NCBI GenBank assembly: GCA_052258065.1
Contig: JBQQPY010000002.1
Location: 1,426,001-1,490,000 of the forward strand
Origin: JBQQPY01 sp052258065
GTDB lineage: Bacteria; Pseudomonadota; Gammaproteobacteria; Enterobacterales; Enterobacteriaceae
DNA length: 64,000 bases
Reading direction: 5' to 3'
Shown here: piece by piece, positions 29,181 through 39,229 of the stretch
Position numbering within the stretch: position 1 is the first letter of the stretch
How the letters are laid out: each line of letters starts with the position of its first letter
The notes under the pieces: generated by a model
Databases searched by the model: none
Told to the model about the DNA's origin: nothing
The model's input: only the letters and a program-made list of their open reading frames with translations
Program-made: the position numbers and the translations under genes

Positions 29181-29284
29181 TGTGTATTCCTAAATGCATA
29201 CTAAAGAATATTTTGATTTTAAACAATTCTTTTCTTATAAAAAGATCAAGTTCAGAAAGAAGTCTCTATTCTATATAAGAAAAG

Positions 29285-29700
29285 AAAATATATCCGCTCA
29301 TTTCTTCATCGAACAGCATAGTTGCATTTAATCTAGACAGGCGCATGCCAGCAGTGAGTGTCGTTATTCCCCAATGAGTGTGTGGGACATTAGCCCAGCA
29401 TCGTTGATCTCTGCGTCTCAATGAGAATGAGCTCCTCTGGTAAAAAATGTAAAATTTCTTCAGGCCATAATTTCGCGAATGAACTAGATCATCGCGTTAT
29501 TGTTCAGTAGCATGTACGATCTTTTTAACCTCTATCACATGACGCTGAAAAGCGCGATAGAGCGACAAGGCTCGTTTAAATGCTGGAGGTGCAGTGCTAC
29601 CCACCCATCAATCAATCCAATCGTTCGCGATCTTAAATCCTAACTGAATATGCCATCTAGACCTTAGAGAAAAATTAGGCATACTATACGGATACATGTC
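29285..29700 (-). mobile_element. IS630-a transposase relic (N-terminal half, reverse)
   Basis: GCGCATGCCAGCAGTGAGTG at 29341-29360 followed by TGAGCTCCTCTGGTAAAAAA and the 5' portion to about 29690. Same family as 5260-5855. It ends some 110 bases before tadA. Confidence 0.65.
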
Positions 29701-29806
29701 TATTCAATAAACTTTAAGAAATCAAAGCACTCTAGATTGAGATCCCCTTCCTTATCCCTAGCTTAGCTAGTATAATTCGCGGCGGTTATCAGCCGGGAGA
29801 TTGGTC

Positions 29807-30319
29807 ATGAACGAGCAATGCAACGATGAATTTTGGATGCGGCACGCCCTAATGCTGGCCAGCCGCGCGGAAGCCGCAGGCGAAGTCGCGATCGGTGCAG
29901 TGTTAGTGTTGCATGACGATATTATCGGTGAAGGGTGGAACCATTCCATCGGCCATCATGATCCAACTGCCCACGCTGAAATTATAGCGCTGCGCCACGG
30001 AGGCCGGCGGATCGGCAATTATCGCTTGCTGAATACGGCGATGTACGTCACACTGGAACCGTGCGTGATGTGCGCAGGCGCGATGATCCACGCCCGCATT
30101 GGCCGTTTAGTGTTTGGCGCGTGTGACAAAAAAACCGGCGCAGGAGGATCGTCGCTGGATGTGCTCGGGCATCCGGGAATGAATCATCGGGTTATGCTTA
30201 CAGGTAGAATCCTGGCGGAGGATTGCTCGGCTCAGCTCAGTGCTTTCTTTCGTCATCGCAGGGCGCAGCACAAAGCGCACAAGCTTGAGGCTTCAACTGC
30301 CACTGTCTCACCAAGCTAA
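29807..30319 (+). CDS. tadA: tRNA-specific adenosine deaminase
   Basis: Deaminates A34 to inosine in the anticodon of tRNA-Arg(ACG); essential in E. coli. ATG at 29807 with GGGAGA upstream gives MNEQCNDEFWMRHALMLASR. Zinc-binding and catalytic motifs DPTAHAEIIALRHGG (His and the proton-shuttle Glu) and VTLEPCVMCAGAMIHARIGR (two Cys), plus TGAGGSSLDVLGHPGMNHRV. 170 aa, close to E. coli TadA. Convergent with the mltF relic, as in E. coli. Confidence 0.95.
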   Translation: MNEQCNDEFWMRHALMLASRAEAAGEVAIGAVLVLHDDIIGEGWNHSIGHHDPTAHAEIIALRHGGRRIGNYRLLNTAMYVTLEPCVMCAGAMIHARIGRLVFGACDKKTGAGGSSLDVLGHPGMNHRVMLTGRILAEDCSAQLSAFFRHRRAQHKAHKLEASTATVSPS

Positions 30320-30604
30320 GGATACAGCCCGGGCCCGGAATACACGCCAGCCACAATGCTTAATCATTAAGCCAGCGCTTGTAGATACGGGATCCTGCAT
30401 TTTGCGATACTTTCGTTAACATAAGTGCAGACCTGGACGGCACTCTTTCGTCCACAAGGGCAACGAGCCATAACGCAGGAATATTTCTCAACATAGAATT
30501 AAAGCGTCACGTCAAGGATGTTCACTCGCACTGGCCAGCGTTAGCTTCTGCAGATTCTCCGACATAACTTAGGCATTGGCGAGAGCAGCGTTCTAGGCAG
30601 ACAA

Positions 30605-31890
30605 TTACGCCGTCTTTTTCTCTTTTTTCTACAAATAACCTACCAAATTAATTTTATAGCGGTGGATATTTTCGACGTAGTTATGTGCTTGCTGGTCGCT
30701 AGCGTATTGTCGGTCAGGGCACGCGCATCCAGCAATATAGGGCACAGCCTATATTATAAGACCGATACTGAAAAATAAATCTTTTCATTCTCCGAGATGC
30801 TGTCCGGCAACCGATGCGTCATGCGCTTCAAATAAAAGGCACAGCCGCGCACGATTTGCTTGGCATTGATGCTATCGACTATTCTCAGACTGTCGGCGGT
30901 AGGGCAGGCAAGCATAACCAGCCCGCATACTCCGGTATTCGACGTTGCTAGCGGATCGCCATGCGATTTCTGATAGGAAATGGTCGCCAATGACTTCTAA
31001 TCGATATTGCGGGCATAACGCTCAGATAGCGCTTGCAGCGCAGGAAAAATCACATCAATCGCATTAAGGAAAGTTTTGGTATCTACATAACAGAGCCCGC
31101 CAATGTGACCGAGATATTAGGCACATCATAGTGTCGCTATTGTTTCACTGGCTGAAGAAGTCTATGAGCGCAACTGAAAGCCTTTCGCTATCATTGTACC
31201 TAAGATCTCATGTTACCGGCTCCTCTTTGGTAATATAAAACGTTACTACCAACTGCGGATATACTCGCTTCAGCAGCACGAAGGTGGCCACGTTAGACAG
31301 TGTTTGGTTTGGCTCGCCCTCCGTCATTTTTCAGTAGAGATCGACCACTAAAATTTTATAAAACCTTTCGTGACAACTCCGGATATTGCTTCTCTTCAAC
31401 TACCGGAGCTAAGAAATTTTCGCTAAAGCCGCAGCGGCCGCTAACCACCGCGCATCTCCCCTAAATTTTCGGACGCGGTTCGCTCAGGCAGTATACTAAC
31501 TGTTGCGATACCGAATAGTAGGAAGGATTTGTAGCAAATATGTTTAGCCGCTCAGTGCTGTAAATTACAGCTAGCAGCCAGAAGTGCAGCATTGTCATTA
31601 TTCAAGTTATCAAATAGCTGATTTAGATTGCTGCGGATGCACACCTGTAACTTGACGCCGAGATAATCAGCGAAGCGTTATGCCAGATCGCAATTAAAGC
31701 CTGTTGTTTAATTATTTGCGCAATAACAGTGCAGTAGCGCCTGAATAAATACCGACATGAAGTTCGCCGAGCATTTTAATGCCTACCAGGCTATCTTGAT
31801 AGTCTTTTCGCTAGGAGTGCCACTCCAGAGTGCCAAGTGAGAAAATAGTAATAAAGCCGATTTTAAAATAATTTTATTTAATCACTTTAA
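30605..31890 (-). pseudogene. mltF: mltF relic (membrane-bound lytic transglycosylase F)
   Basis: MltF cleaves peptidoglycan at the outer membrane and has a solute-binding-like N-terminal half. The best piece (30754-30990) reads YQKSHGDPLATSNTGVCGLV and DSISENEKIYFSVS, against [20 protein letters not shown] in E. coli. The C-terminal end AHNYVENIHRYKINLVGYL is near 30620-30690 and ends at a stop where E. coli has Gln. Upstream text to about 31890 is broken by many stops. Gene position next to tadA is conserved. 30320-30604 shows no separate gene; limits approximate. Confidence 0.85.
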
Positions 31891-31989
31891 AGAATTATAT
31901 CATGCCGGAGTTAAGCTTCGCTGTCGTTAACCACAGAATTATTATCGTTTTTCTCCGAGCAGAATGGCATGCTGCAAGATTAATGTATG

Positions 31990-32200
31990 ACCTCATGCGT
32001 TTAGGGGATAAAGAAAGATAAAAGAATAATAGCCTAAACAGTTTCATTCGCTATCGATCTCCTATATAATTCACTAGATAAAGCATTTTCTCAGTTAGCC
32101 TTAACAGGCCGAATGCATTGTAAGCGATTCAATATCGCTATCAAGAAACGCTATCAGTATTCCTAAATCACAATTTTATTTAAAATAAAATTCGGCTAGA
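31990..32200. repeat. MITE-1 fragment (about 32085-32200)
   Basis: CTCAGTTAGCCTTAACAGGC and ATCGCTATCAAGAAACGCTA text at 32090-32150 match the coding-side half of MITE-1 in reverse; it is cut where IS630-a begins. 31990-32084 shows nothing recognised. Confidence 0.5.
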
Positions 32201-33775
32201 GCACTTTCATTCATTTCAGTTTATTAAACAGACGTTCATCTGTATGCTGTAGTTAATTGTTTCTCTGAAATCTAAAGTTCATACTCTTACAGTTAAGACT
32301 CAAGATCGTAAATTATCCAATTAATTAAGCGGATCAGCTCTACAAGTTCAGCAGCAGATAGATATTAAATGCGCCCTTCTACATGTAACTCGTTGAAGTA
32401 AGCGATTCCGTAAAACCGAAAGATGAAAGCTCTAAACCTAGCATCTTAACGCGTAAAATAGCGGTTACAGTATCTCTGAGTAGAGCTAAAACAATCCAAA
32501 TAGAGAAATAGGGAGTATATTATTATCCTTATGTCGGAAGAAAGAACACAACCGAAAGCTTTGCGTAGCAAGGCTACGCATGCCGCACAGAAATTTGTAA
32601 ATTCGAATTTACTTTAATTAGATGTGCAAAGCGAGCGAGTCGCGAGTCGTTAACTGAGCTTTTGCAAAAATTTCTCGTAAGAACTATCGGGTCAAGCGTT
32701 ATTTTATTGAAGACAGGCTTGACACAGCACTCAGCCGTAAACTAAAAAACAAGTGCATGATCATATTGTGAATGATAATACCGAAGCGCATTTAATTGCA
32801 CTACGCTGCAGCGAGTTGCAAGAGGAGTTAAAACAGTGGATCTTGCAACTGCTTGCCAATAGAGCTGCGAAATTACCATGCGTCAAAACCGTCTTGCATA
32901 AAACAATAAATCATGCACTAAAAAAATAAACTAAAACTATAGACGAAGATAGACTGGATTATATTGGTAGAAGCAATACCGAATTTATTGCGGCTATAAA
33001 GAACGCGCTCGATATTTAGCGTCGATCCTATGAGTCAGTCTATCCGTTGATTTACATAGACGAGGGCAGGCGTCAATAATTTATTGAATACACACGCGTG
33101 GCCCTGCGGTTGAGGGCTGAGAAAGCTGCTCAGTAGGACTAAAAACACAAACGTCTGGTGAGCACAATGTCTTCATGACCAGCAAGCTGTTAGCGGGTCT
33201 TTGGTCAACCAAAGTAACTAAGCATAAAACCAGAATCAATTAGGATCACTTTCTTAAAAATATCTCAACGCCATATCCTTACGCACAGAGAATTAGACTA
33301 GCTAGGTTAGTTATGCTCTGCCTTCTGACCAAATTAAGTCAAGGCTTTATCGAAACGTGTTGAATTCATTCATGCATTTAAAAATAGCAGTTAGCTAAAC
33401 ATGGCAAAATTGAACTCAATATAGTGATCTGCTAATGCCTGAATTGTTATATTGACAAGATTGAGAAATCGCAAAGTGCAGTCACTGCTTGCCAGACACA
33501 ATACGACTAGATAAACGCCAAGATTGATTTTTTTAATCACTGATAACGATCGTATCAAGCCAAGCTTAAGCGTCTTCAGCTTTAATTTAAGATTTAATTT
33601 AAAATATTAGAGAAAACTTAAATCTCGGATTACGAATTAATTCGTTTTCTGCTGTTATCCTAATGCTTATTGATGAGTCCAGTGTTCTAGTCCTGTCAGA
33701 AATACAGACCTTCCTGAAAGTACTTTCAGCATTCAAATGATCCTTGGCTCTATCGTACTTTTCTGAAGCATTTTT
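32200..33775 (+). mobile_element. IS630-a copy split by an IS630-b copy
   Basis: IS630-a runs from 32200 to about 32460 and resumes at 33607 (TAGAGAAAACTTAAATCTCG) to 33775. Between them lies IS630-b, about 32460-33606, with AACACAACCGAAAGCTTTGC, the HDHIVNDNTEAHLI-type helix-turn-helix at 32755-32800 and the DDE part with many stops. The continuous IS630-a at 39400-39440 shows the empty site; a TA flanks both sides, as expected for IS630 elements. Confidence 0.7.
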
Positions 33776-34768
33776 CATCTAGTTTTATATCCTGCTTCTA
33801 AAAATTTTTTAGTAATCTTTAATAGAAATTAATTAAATAGATTAAGCAATCTCATTCTACGGCAAATTAAAGGTTTTTGTTGCGGCTTTTCTTAGCAGTG
33901 ATTTTGGATCTGAAAACTATCTCGATAGAATTTAAATCCGGTGACCAAGGCAGAAAATCAAGAAAAATTGCATTTTTAGCCTCAATCGTTTCTTGCGCAC
34001 TATCCACTCTATATTATCGCGATATTCCCTAGAACAATTCCAGGAACAAGTGGCGATTCTAAATAAACAAGGAAAGTATATCCATTAATTGCTCTATAAA
34101 GCAGCATAGTTATATTTAATCTGAAATAGATGCATGACAACAGTGAATGTCGTCGTTTTCTAGTTAGTGTGTGTGACGTTAGTCCGACATCATTAATCTC
34201 GTCTTCTGCAGCTGTTTGAGCTACTCATATCTTTCCCCGTTTCATCAATGAAAATAAACTTTTCTGGTAAAAATATAATATTTCTTTAGACCATAATTTG
34301 CACACATGAACTATATCGGCACGCTCTTTTACAGTGACATATCCGGTCTTTTTTAAACGTTATTATATGGCGCTAAAAACGCGATAGAGTGGCATGAAGT
34401 CTGAAAATATTTTTCAGAGAGGTCTATATTTTAGGCAAATTAGATCACAAGACTCATTAATTATCATCAGGATTAAATCAGAATATGCATGAATTTTTAA
34501 TCCGTAATTCGGGTTTCCTTTAAGTTTGGAGCTATAACTTCGCATTTTATGGAATTGCTGATTTCAACGAGCCCCAGCAGAAGGACCTATTTGATATCTA
34601 GCCGCTACTATACGTACAAAGCCACTCAACTCAAGCAATCTGATTATTAGTGATCTTAAGTCTTTACTATAAGAATATGCTATTTAGACTTCAGAGAAAA
34701 ATCAGCTAGAATATATAGATGCATTGTGATTTAATAAACGGGAATATATAAAAAGTACTCTAGCTGCT
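33772..34768 (-). pseudogene. IS630-a copy, near full length, many stops
   Basis: About 1 kb from the right end near 33775 (TTTTATATCCTGCTTC-like) to the left end TATATAAAAAGTACTCTAGC near 34747-34766. Complement text follows the whole small transposase: N-terminal helix-turn-helix, IFIDEM-like, MDNL-like and NPIEM-like parts, all broken. Confidence 0.75.
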
Positions 34769-34769
34769 T

Positions 34770-35700
34770 AAGCTAAACATCATAGGTAATTCGCCAGCGG
34801 TATTGGAAAAATTTTTTGTCCTGGATTATTACACGGACTCTGAATACACAGCCTTGTTCATAGTAAGATAGCTTCTGAGAAATATAGTTGATAAAAATAT
34901 TATAATGGTCATTCCACATTTATTTTCATCTTACCAAGAAAGCAGAAAACTATAAACAAATTCTTTAATTTTTAAAAATATAGATAGTTAGACTGTTTTA
35001 TGAACTCAGAACGCGAGATTTTAAATTTTATATCTTTCATCATATTTTTGTTGCATTTTTTTCTTAATTTGAGAGCGTCTACGTCAAGCTGCAATGATTC
35101 TAGTTTTAAAAAAGTGATAGTGATTACCTAATCATAAGCTACTAACCTTATCTGGTTATAACTAATTAATTCTATTTGTTTTTAATTTTCACTGATTTTT
35201 ATATTTATTCTTAATTTAAGTATGGGATTATGATTATAATGATCAGACTTCATAGTCAGGCAACTACAACACCTAAATTCAAAGTTGCTTTTCAGGAAAG
35301 TAACAGCATCTGCTTTAATTAAGGGTTATGCCACCTCTAAGCTAATTGTCTTTAAATGACAAAAACGAGATAGTGTTGGAGAACACAGCCATATTCCTTA
35401 TCGCTTGCAGCACGATACTCTCGCTTGTTCAGTAAGCAGCAGCCGTTTCCCTGCGGAAAACTTTTTCTTCCACTGGACGCTCTGTTGGTAGTTATACGCA
35501 AATTCTTGAACCCCGCCGCATCTCGATCTGATCTGGATCGCTGTTTACGCAATTATGGATTGAAGAGTTTGCCTGACATGAAGGAAACTGCAACAAAACT
35601 AAAACACAAAGTGCTTAAAAGCTATGGACCTCGCTACCTGTCACTACCAATTCAAAACAATCTATTACTGCTCACTAAAATAGTTTAGTGGTTATAAATA
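34770..35700 (+). mobile_element. IS481 N-terminal half interrupted by a MITE-2 copy
   Basis: IS481 5' end from about 34835 (CTGGATTATTACACGGACTC) to 34907, MITE-2 at 34908-35232, then IS481 resumes: SQATTTPK-type start at 35243, and 35425-35688 reads LFLPLDALLVVIRKFLNPAA, SRSDLDRCLRNYGLKSLPDM and KHKVLKSYGPRYL, which is the typical IS481 N-terminal region. Confidence 0.75.
34908..35232 (+). repeat. MITE-2, complete copy with 9-bp target duplication
   Basis: 325 bp, no coding potential, left end GTCATTCCACATTTA, right end complement CATAATCCCATACTTAAATT. ATTATAATG is present on both sides (34899-34907 and 35233-35241). The flanks join into continuous IS481 sequence, as seen uninterrupted near 48850. 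Confidence 0.7.
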
Positions 35701-35744
35701 TGCAATTATACCGAAGGTATGCGAAGGACGAAAAGTACTCATAA

Positions 35745-36040
35745 CCGTCATTCCGCATCTAAATTAAGAATAAATATAAAAATCAGTGAAAATTAAAAAC
35801 AAATTAAAGAAATTGTTATAACCAAAAAGGCTGATTGCTTATAATTAAGTAATCACTATCAATTTTTTCAACACTATAAGCATTATAGCTTAATACAGAA
35901 ACCCTTAAACCAAGCAAAAACGAACCAAAAATGCACCGATACGTCTGTCTCTAGAATGAGGAATTACCTCAATCAGCCTTAGCGAACACAACTCTATTTC
36001 AATCTATGAAATTCTGGCACAAAATAAAAATAAAGCTATC
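35745..36040. repeat. MITE-2 in reverse, truncated, then IS481 3' scrap
   Basis: GTCATTCCGCATCTAAATTA at 35748 opens MITE-2 in reverse to about 35930. 35935-36040 has AATGAGGAATTACCTCAATC and ATTCTGGCACAAAATAAAAA, the IS481 transposase 3' end on the plus strand. Confidence 0.6.
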
Positions 36041-36099
36041 CATAATAGGTATCGAACGGGCAATATAATGCGCAGAGTAATTGACTAAGAAGTGTGAAT

Positions 36100-36609
36100 T
36101 TTTTATAAAAATCGCGTAGGTTCCGCAGCACATTGTCTATGCTTTCTGCAATCCGGCAATCCGGAAACGCTTACGCTAGAGACGCTTGCGCCGGATAGCA
36201 AAATTTTACTTGATTACGCATATCACTCAGCCAAACTTAAGCTATACTGTAAACAAACACTTTCAAGCGGATGAATACTCTGCTAAAGAATGTTAAAAAC
36301 TCTATATGGACACTTATTATGCAATTTGTAGCGAAGATATGCCTCGTTGCCTCGCTGAATTTGAATATTAATTCAACTAACGTTATGACTTAAAAGTACT
36401 GATGCCTTGTTTCTTAGTAAGGGCAGTAAAAACAACCATCATACGATGCAGGATGTTGAGGATAGCTGAGCAAAATGAGTAATCAGGAAATTTTATTGAC
36501 GGCAGGCTACATATTGACACGCCTAGCGATGCTGGATATGTTTCCACGTAGAAGCCATCCCGAGTCAATGACGTTATTTATTAAGCGTTCCGGCATCTCT
36601 GCAAGATAG
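36100..36609 (+). pseudogene. rlmD: rlmD (rumA) 3' relic split by a MITE-1
   Basis: RlmD methylates U1939 of 23S rRNA. Only the C-terminal part remains: PQHIVYAFCNPA near 36116-36150, TLAPDSKILL up to the insertion, then after the 279-bp MITE-1 TAGYILTRLAMLDMFPRRSH and PESMTLFIKRSGISAR to the stop at 36607-36609. Removing MITE-1 and one AAATTTTA copy rejoins the frame exactly. The piece between CNPA and TLAPDS is duplicated or frameshifted. It ends nine bases before the relA start, the enteric rlmD-relA order. Confidence 0.85.
36209..36487 (+). repeat. MITE-1, complete copy inside rlmD
   Basis: 279 bp from CTTGATTACGCATATCACTC to GCAAAATGAGTAATCAGG, flanked by AAATTTTA on both sides (36201-36208 and 36488-36495). 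It contains text close to RGQHTPRYLAEFEY and FNRRYDL, like the C-terminal end of IS1595-type transposases, but no transposase. Confidence 0.8.
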
Positions 36610-36618
36610 GGAGTGAGT

Positions 36619-38848
36619 ATGGTTGCGGTAAGAAGTGCACACTTGAACCCGGCGAATCAATTTTCCGCGAATGACTGGGCAACCAGTCTGGGTCTCCCCA
36701 ATCCGCAATCAAGTGAACGGCTAGCTGACACCTTGCACTACTGCAAGCAGCGGTGCAAGGACCATCCGGATGCCCCCTACTACTGTGGCGCGGCATTGAA
36801 ATGGTGGAAATTTTGTCCATGCTTGGCATGGACAGCGACAGCTTGTGCGCGGCGCTATTATTCCCCCTCGCAGATATAGAGGTGGTGGAAGGGACGGCGC
36901 TGGAGGCGAAATTCGGCAAGAGCGTCGTTGAGCTGGTATACGGTGTGCGCGATATGGACGCGATCCGCCAGTTGAAGGCAACCCATAATGATTCCATAGC
37001 GCCGGAGCAGGCCAATAACGTGCGACGCATGCTGCTGGCTATCGTCAAGAATTTCCGCTGCGTGGTGATAAAGCTCGCTGAACGTATCGCCCATTTACGC
37101 GAGCTGAAGGATGCGCCGGAAGACGAGCAGGTGCTCGCGGCGAAAGAAAGCACCAATATTTATGCGCCACTTGCTAACCGTCTCGGTATCGGCCAACTCA
37201 AGTGGGAGCTGGAGGATTTCTGCTTCCGCTACTTGCATCCCGATGAATACAAGCGTATCGCTAAGTTATTGTACGAGCGGCGTATTGACCGTGAACAGTA
37301 TATCGAAGACTTTGTCGCCTCCTTGCGTAAGGCAATTAAGGCAGAAGGGCTGAAAGCCGACATCTATGGTCGGCCGAAACACATCTATAGCATCTGGCGC
37401 AAAATGCAGAAAAAGGCACTGGAATTCGACAAGCTGTTCGACGTGCGCGCGGTGCGTATAGTGGTAGAAAGAATTGAGGACTGCTATGCCGCGCTGGGAA
37501 TTGTGTATACCTATTTTCGCTATTTGCCAGATGAGTTTGATGACTACGTCGCCAGCCCTAAACCCAACGGCTATCAATCGATCCATACCGTAGTATTGGG
37601 CCCGCGCGATAAAATGCTTGAAATCCAGATCCGCACGCGCCAGATGCACGAGAACGCTGAGCTCGGGGTGGCCGCACATTGGAAGTATAAGGAAGGAGGC
37701 ACCGCCCTGGCTGGCAGCCGATCCGGCTATGAGCAGCGCATCGCCTGGCTGCGCAAGCTGCTGTCTTGGCAGGAAGAGATGGCGGACTCCGACGCAATGC
37801 TCGATGAAGTGCGCAGCCAGATGCTTGACGACCGCGTCTATGTGTTTACGCCTAAAGGGGACGTGATGGATTTGCCGGCCGGTTCCACCCCGCTGGATTT
37901 CGCTTACTATATCCATAGCGATGTAGGACACCGCTGCATCGGCGCTAAAATCAGCGGCCGTATCGCGCCCTTCACCTATCAGTTGCGCATGGGCGATCAT
38001 GTGGAAATCATCACTCAGAAACACCCCAATCCGAGCCGCGACTGGCTGAATCCAAACTTGGGTTATGTAACCACGAGCCGCGGGCGCTCTAAAATTCATA
38101 ACTGGTTTCGCAAGCAGGATCGAGATAAAAACATCGATGCCGGGCGAGAATTGTTGGAAGAGAAACTAGAGTATCTGAGCATCAGCGTGCGTGAGGCGGA
38201 AAAATTGCTACTGCTGCGCTACAATGTCAATACGTTCGATGAACTCCTGGCGTCCATCGGAGGCGGTTACGTGCGAATTAGCGAGATAATCAATTACCTG
38301 CAGAGTAAACTAAATAAACCCAGTGCTGAAGAAGACAAGCAGGCGCGCCGCCAGCTGAATCAAAAACTCCTCTAGTATCGCGCAATCGCGATAATGGCCG
38401 GGTGGTAGTCGAGGGAGTAAGCAACTTGATACACTATATCGCGCGATGCTGTCAGGCGATCCCGGGGACTGTATCACGGGTTTTATCACTCAGAAACACC
38501 GCGTTTCTATTCATCGCGCCGATTGCCAGAAGCTACCAGACCTCAAGGCTAAAGCGCCGGAACGTATTATAGGCGTGGTATGGGGCCAACGCTACTCTAG
38601 CATGTATTTGCTTATGGTTAGAAGTCACCGCCAAAGATCGCGCCGGCCTACTGCGCGATATCACCACCATTCTTGCCAACGAGAAGATTAACATGCTGGG
38701 GGTTGCTAGCCGCAGCAATGTGAAAAAACAGTTAACCACCATTGACATGAATATCGAGATCTATAACCATCAGGTGCCGGGAAAAATAATCTTAAAACTC
38801 AACCAACTCCCGGATATCATTGACACGCTGCGGCTGCACGGTAACTGA
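36619..38848 (+). pseudogene. relA: relA with four indels; long central frame intact
   Basis: RelA makes (p)ppGpp on starved ribosomes; 744 aa in E. coli. The start MVAVRSAHLNPANQFSANDW (ATG 36619, AGGGAG upstream) runs to HPDAP, where a run of five C (36773-36777) is one short; the frame then continues at 36779 with LLLWRGIEMVEILSMLGMD. From there 530 codons are clean: the degenerate hydrolase domain, synthetase with YGRPKHIYSIWRKMQ and PNGYQSIHTVVLGP, and the TGS domain (DDRVYVFTPKGDVMDLPAGS), to a stop at 38375. The remaining C-terminal regulatory part is shifted near 38373, at a G run (38464-38467) and near 38622, ending LRLHGN at 38848. Confidence 0.92.
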
Positions 38849-38867
38849 CTCGTCAAAGGATGCATTG

Positions 38868-39225
38868 TGTATTATATACTGGAAAGTAGCATGTTTTTTA
38901 AAAATTTAGGTTTCACTTACTACCGTGAAGTGGTATTGCCTAATACTGATTGAAGAAATTCCTGATAATAGAGTAAAATACATCCGTTCAGTATTATCTC
39001 AAACTCTTCACTAGAATGAATCGTGGCCTTGCAGCACATCTTCTATAAAACCATTAAATTGCTCGACGATATCTCGGTGGCTTAGCGTTTTCGTAGGTTA
39101 CAAAGACGATTTGTAAATTCTTTCCCATTGTCTATAAGCACCCTATGAATAGCCATTAGACATGTTCGACTAAGATTAAGCAAAACATCGTGTATTAGAG
39201 AATCTTTATCTATTCTGTTTTATTA
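38868..39225 (-). mobile_element. IS481 relic, C-terminal half
   Basis: GGAAAGTAGCATG and AATACTGATTGAAGAAATTC near the end, then VKRFN-, RLFG- and RRFL-type text in complement. It begins about 20 bases after the relA end. Confidence 0.65.
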
Positions 39226-39229
39226 AAAA

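Noticed and set aside
36209..36487. MITE-1 as an ERIC or REP-type element
   Set aside because: Length, ends, coding-tail text and 8-bp duplications fit an IS1595 derivative; ERIC and REP sequences are different and shorter.
37266..38099. 277-codon frame on the opposite strand of relA
   Set aside because: Antisense shadow of the conserved relA synthetase frame; no family resemblance.
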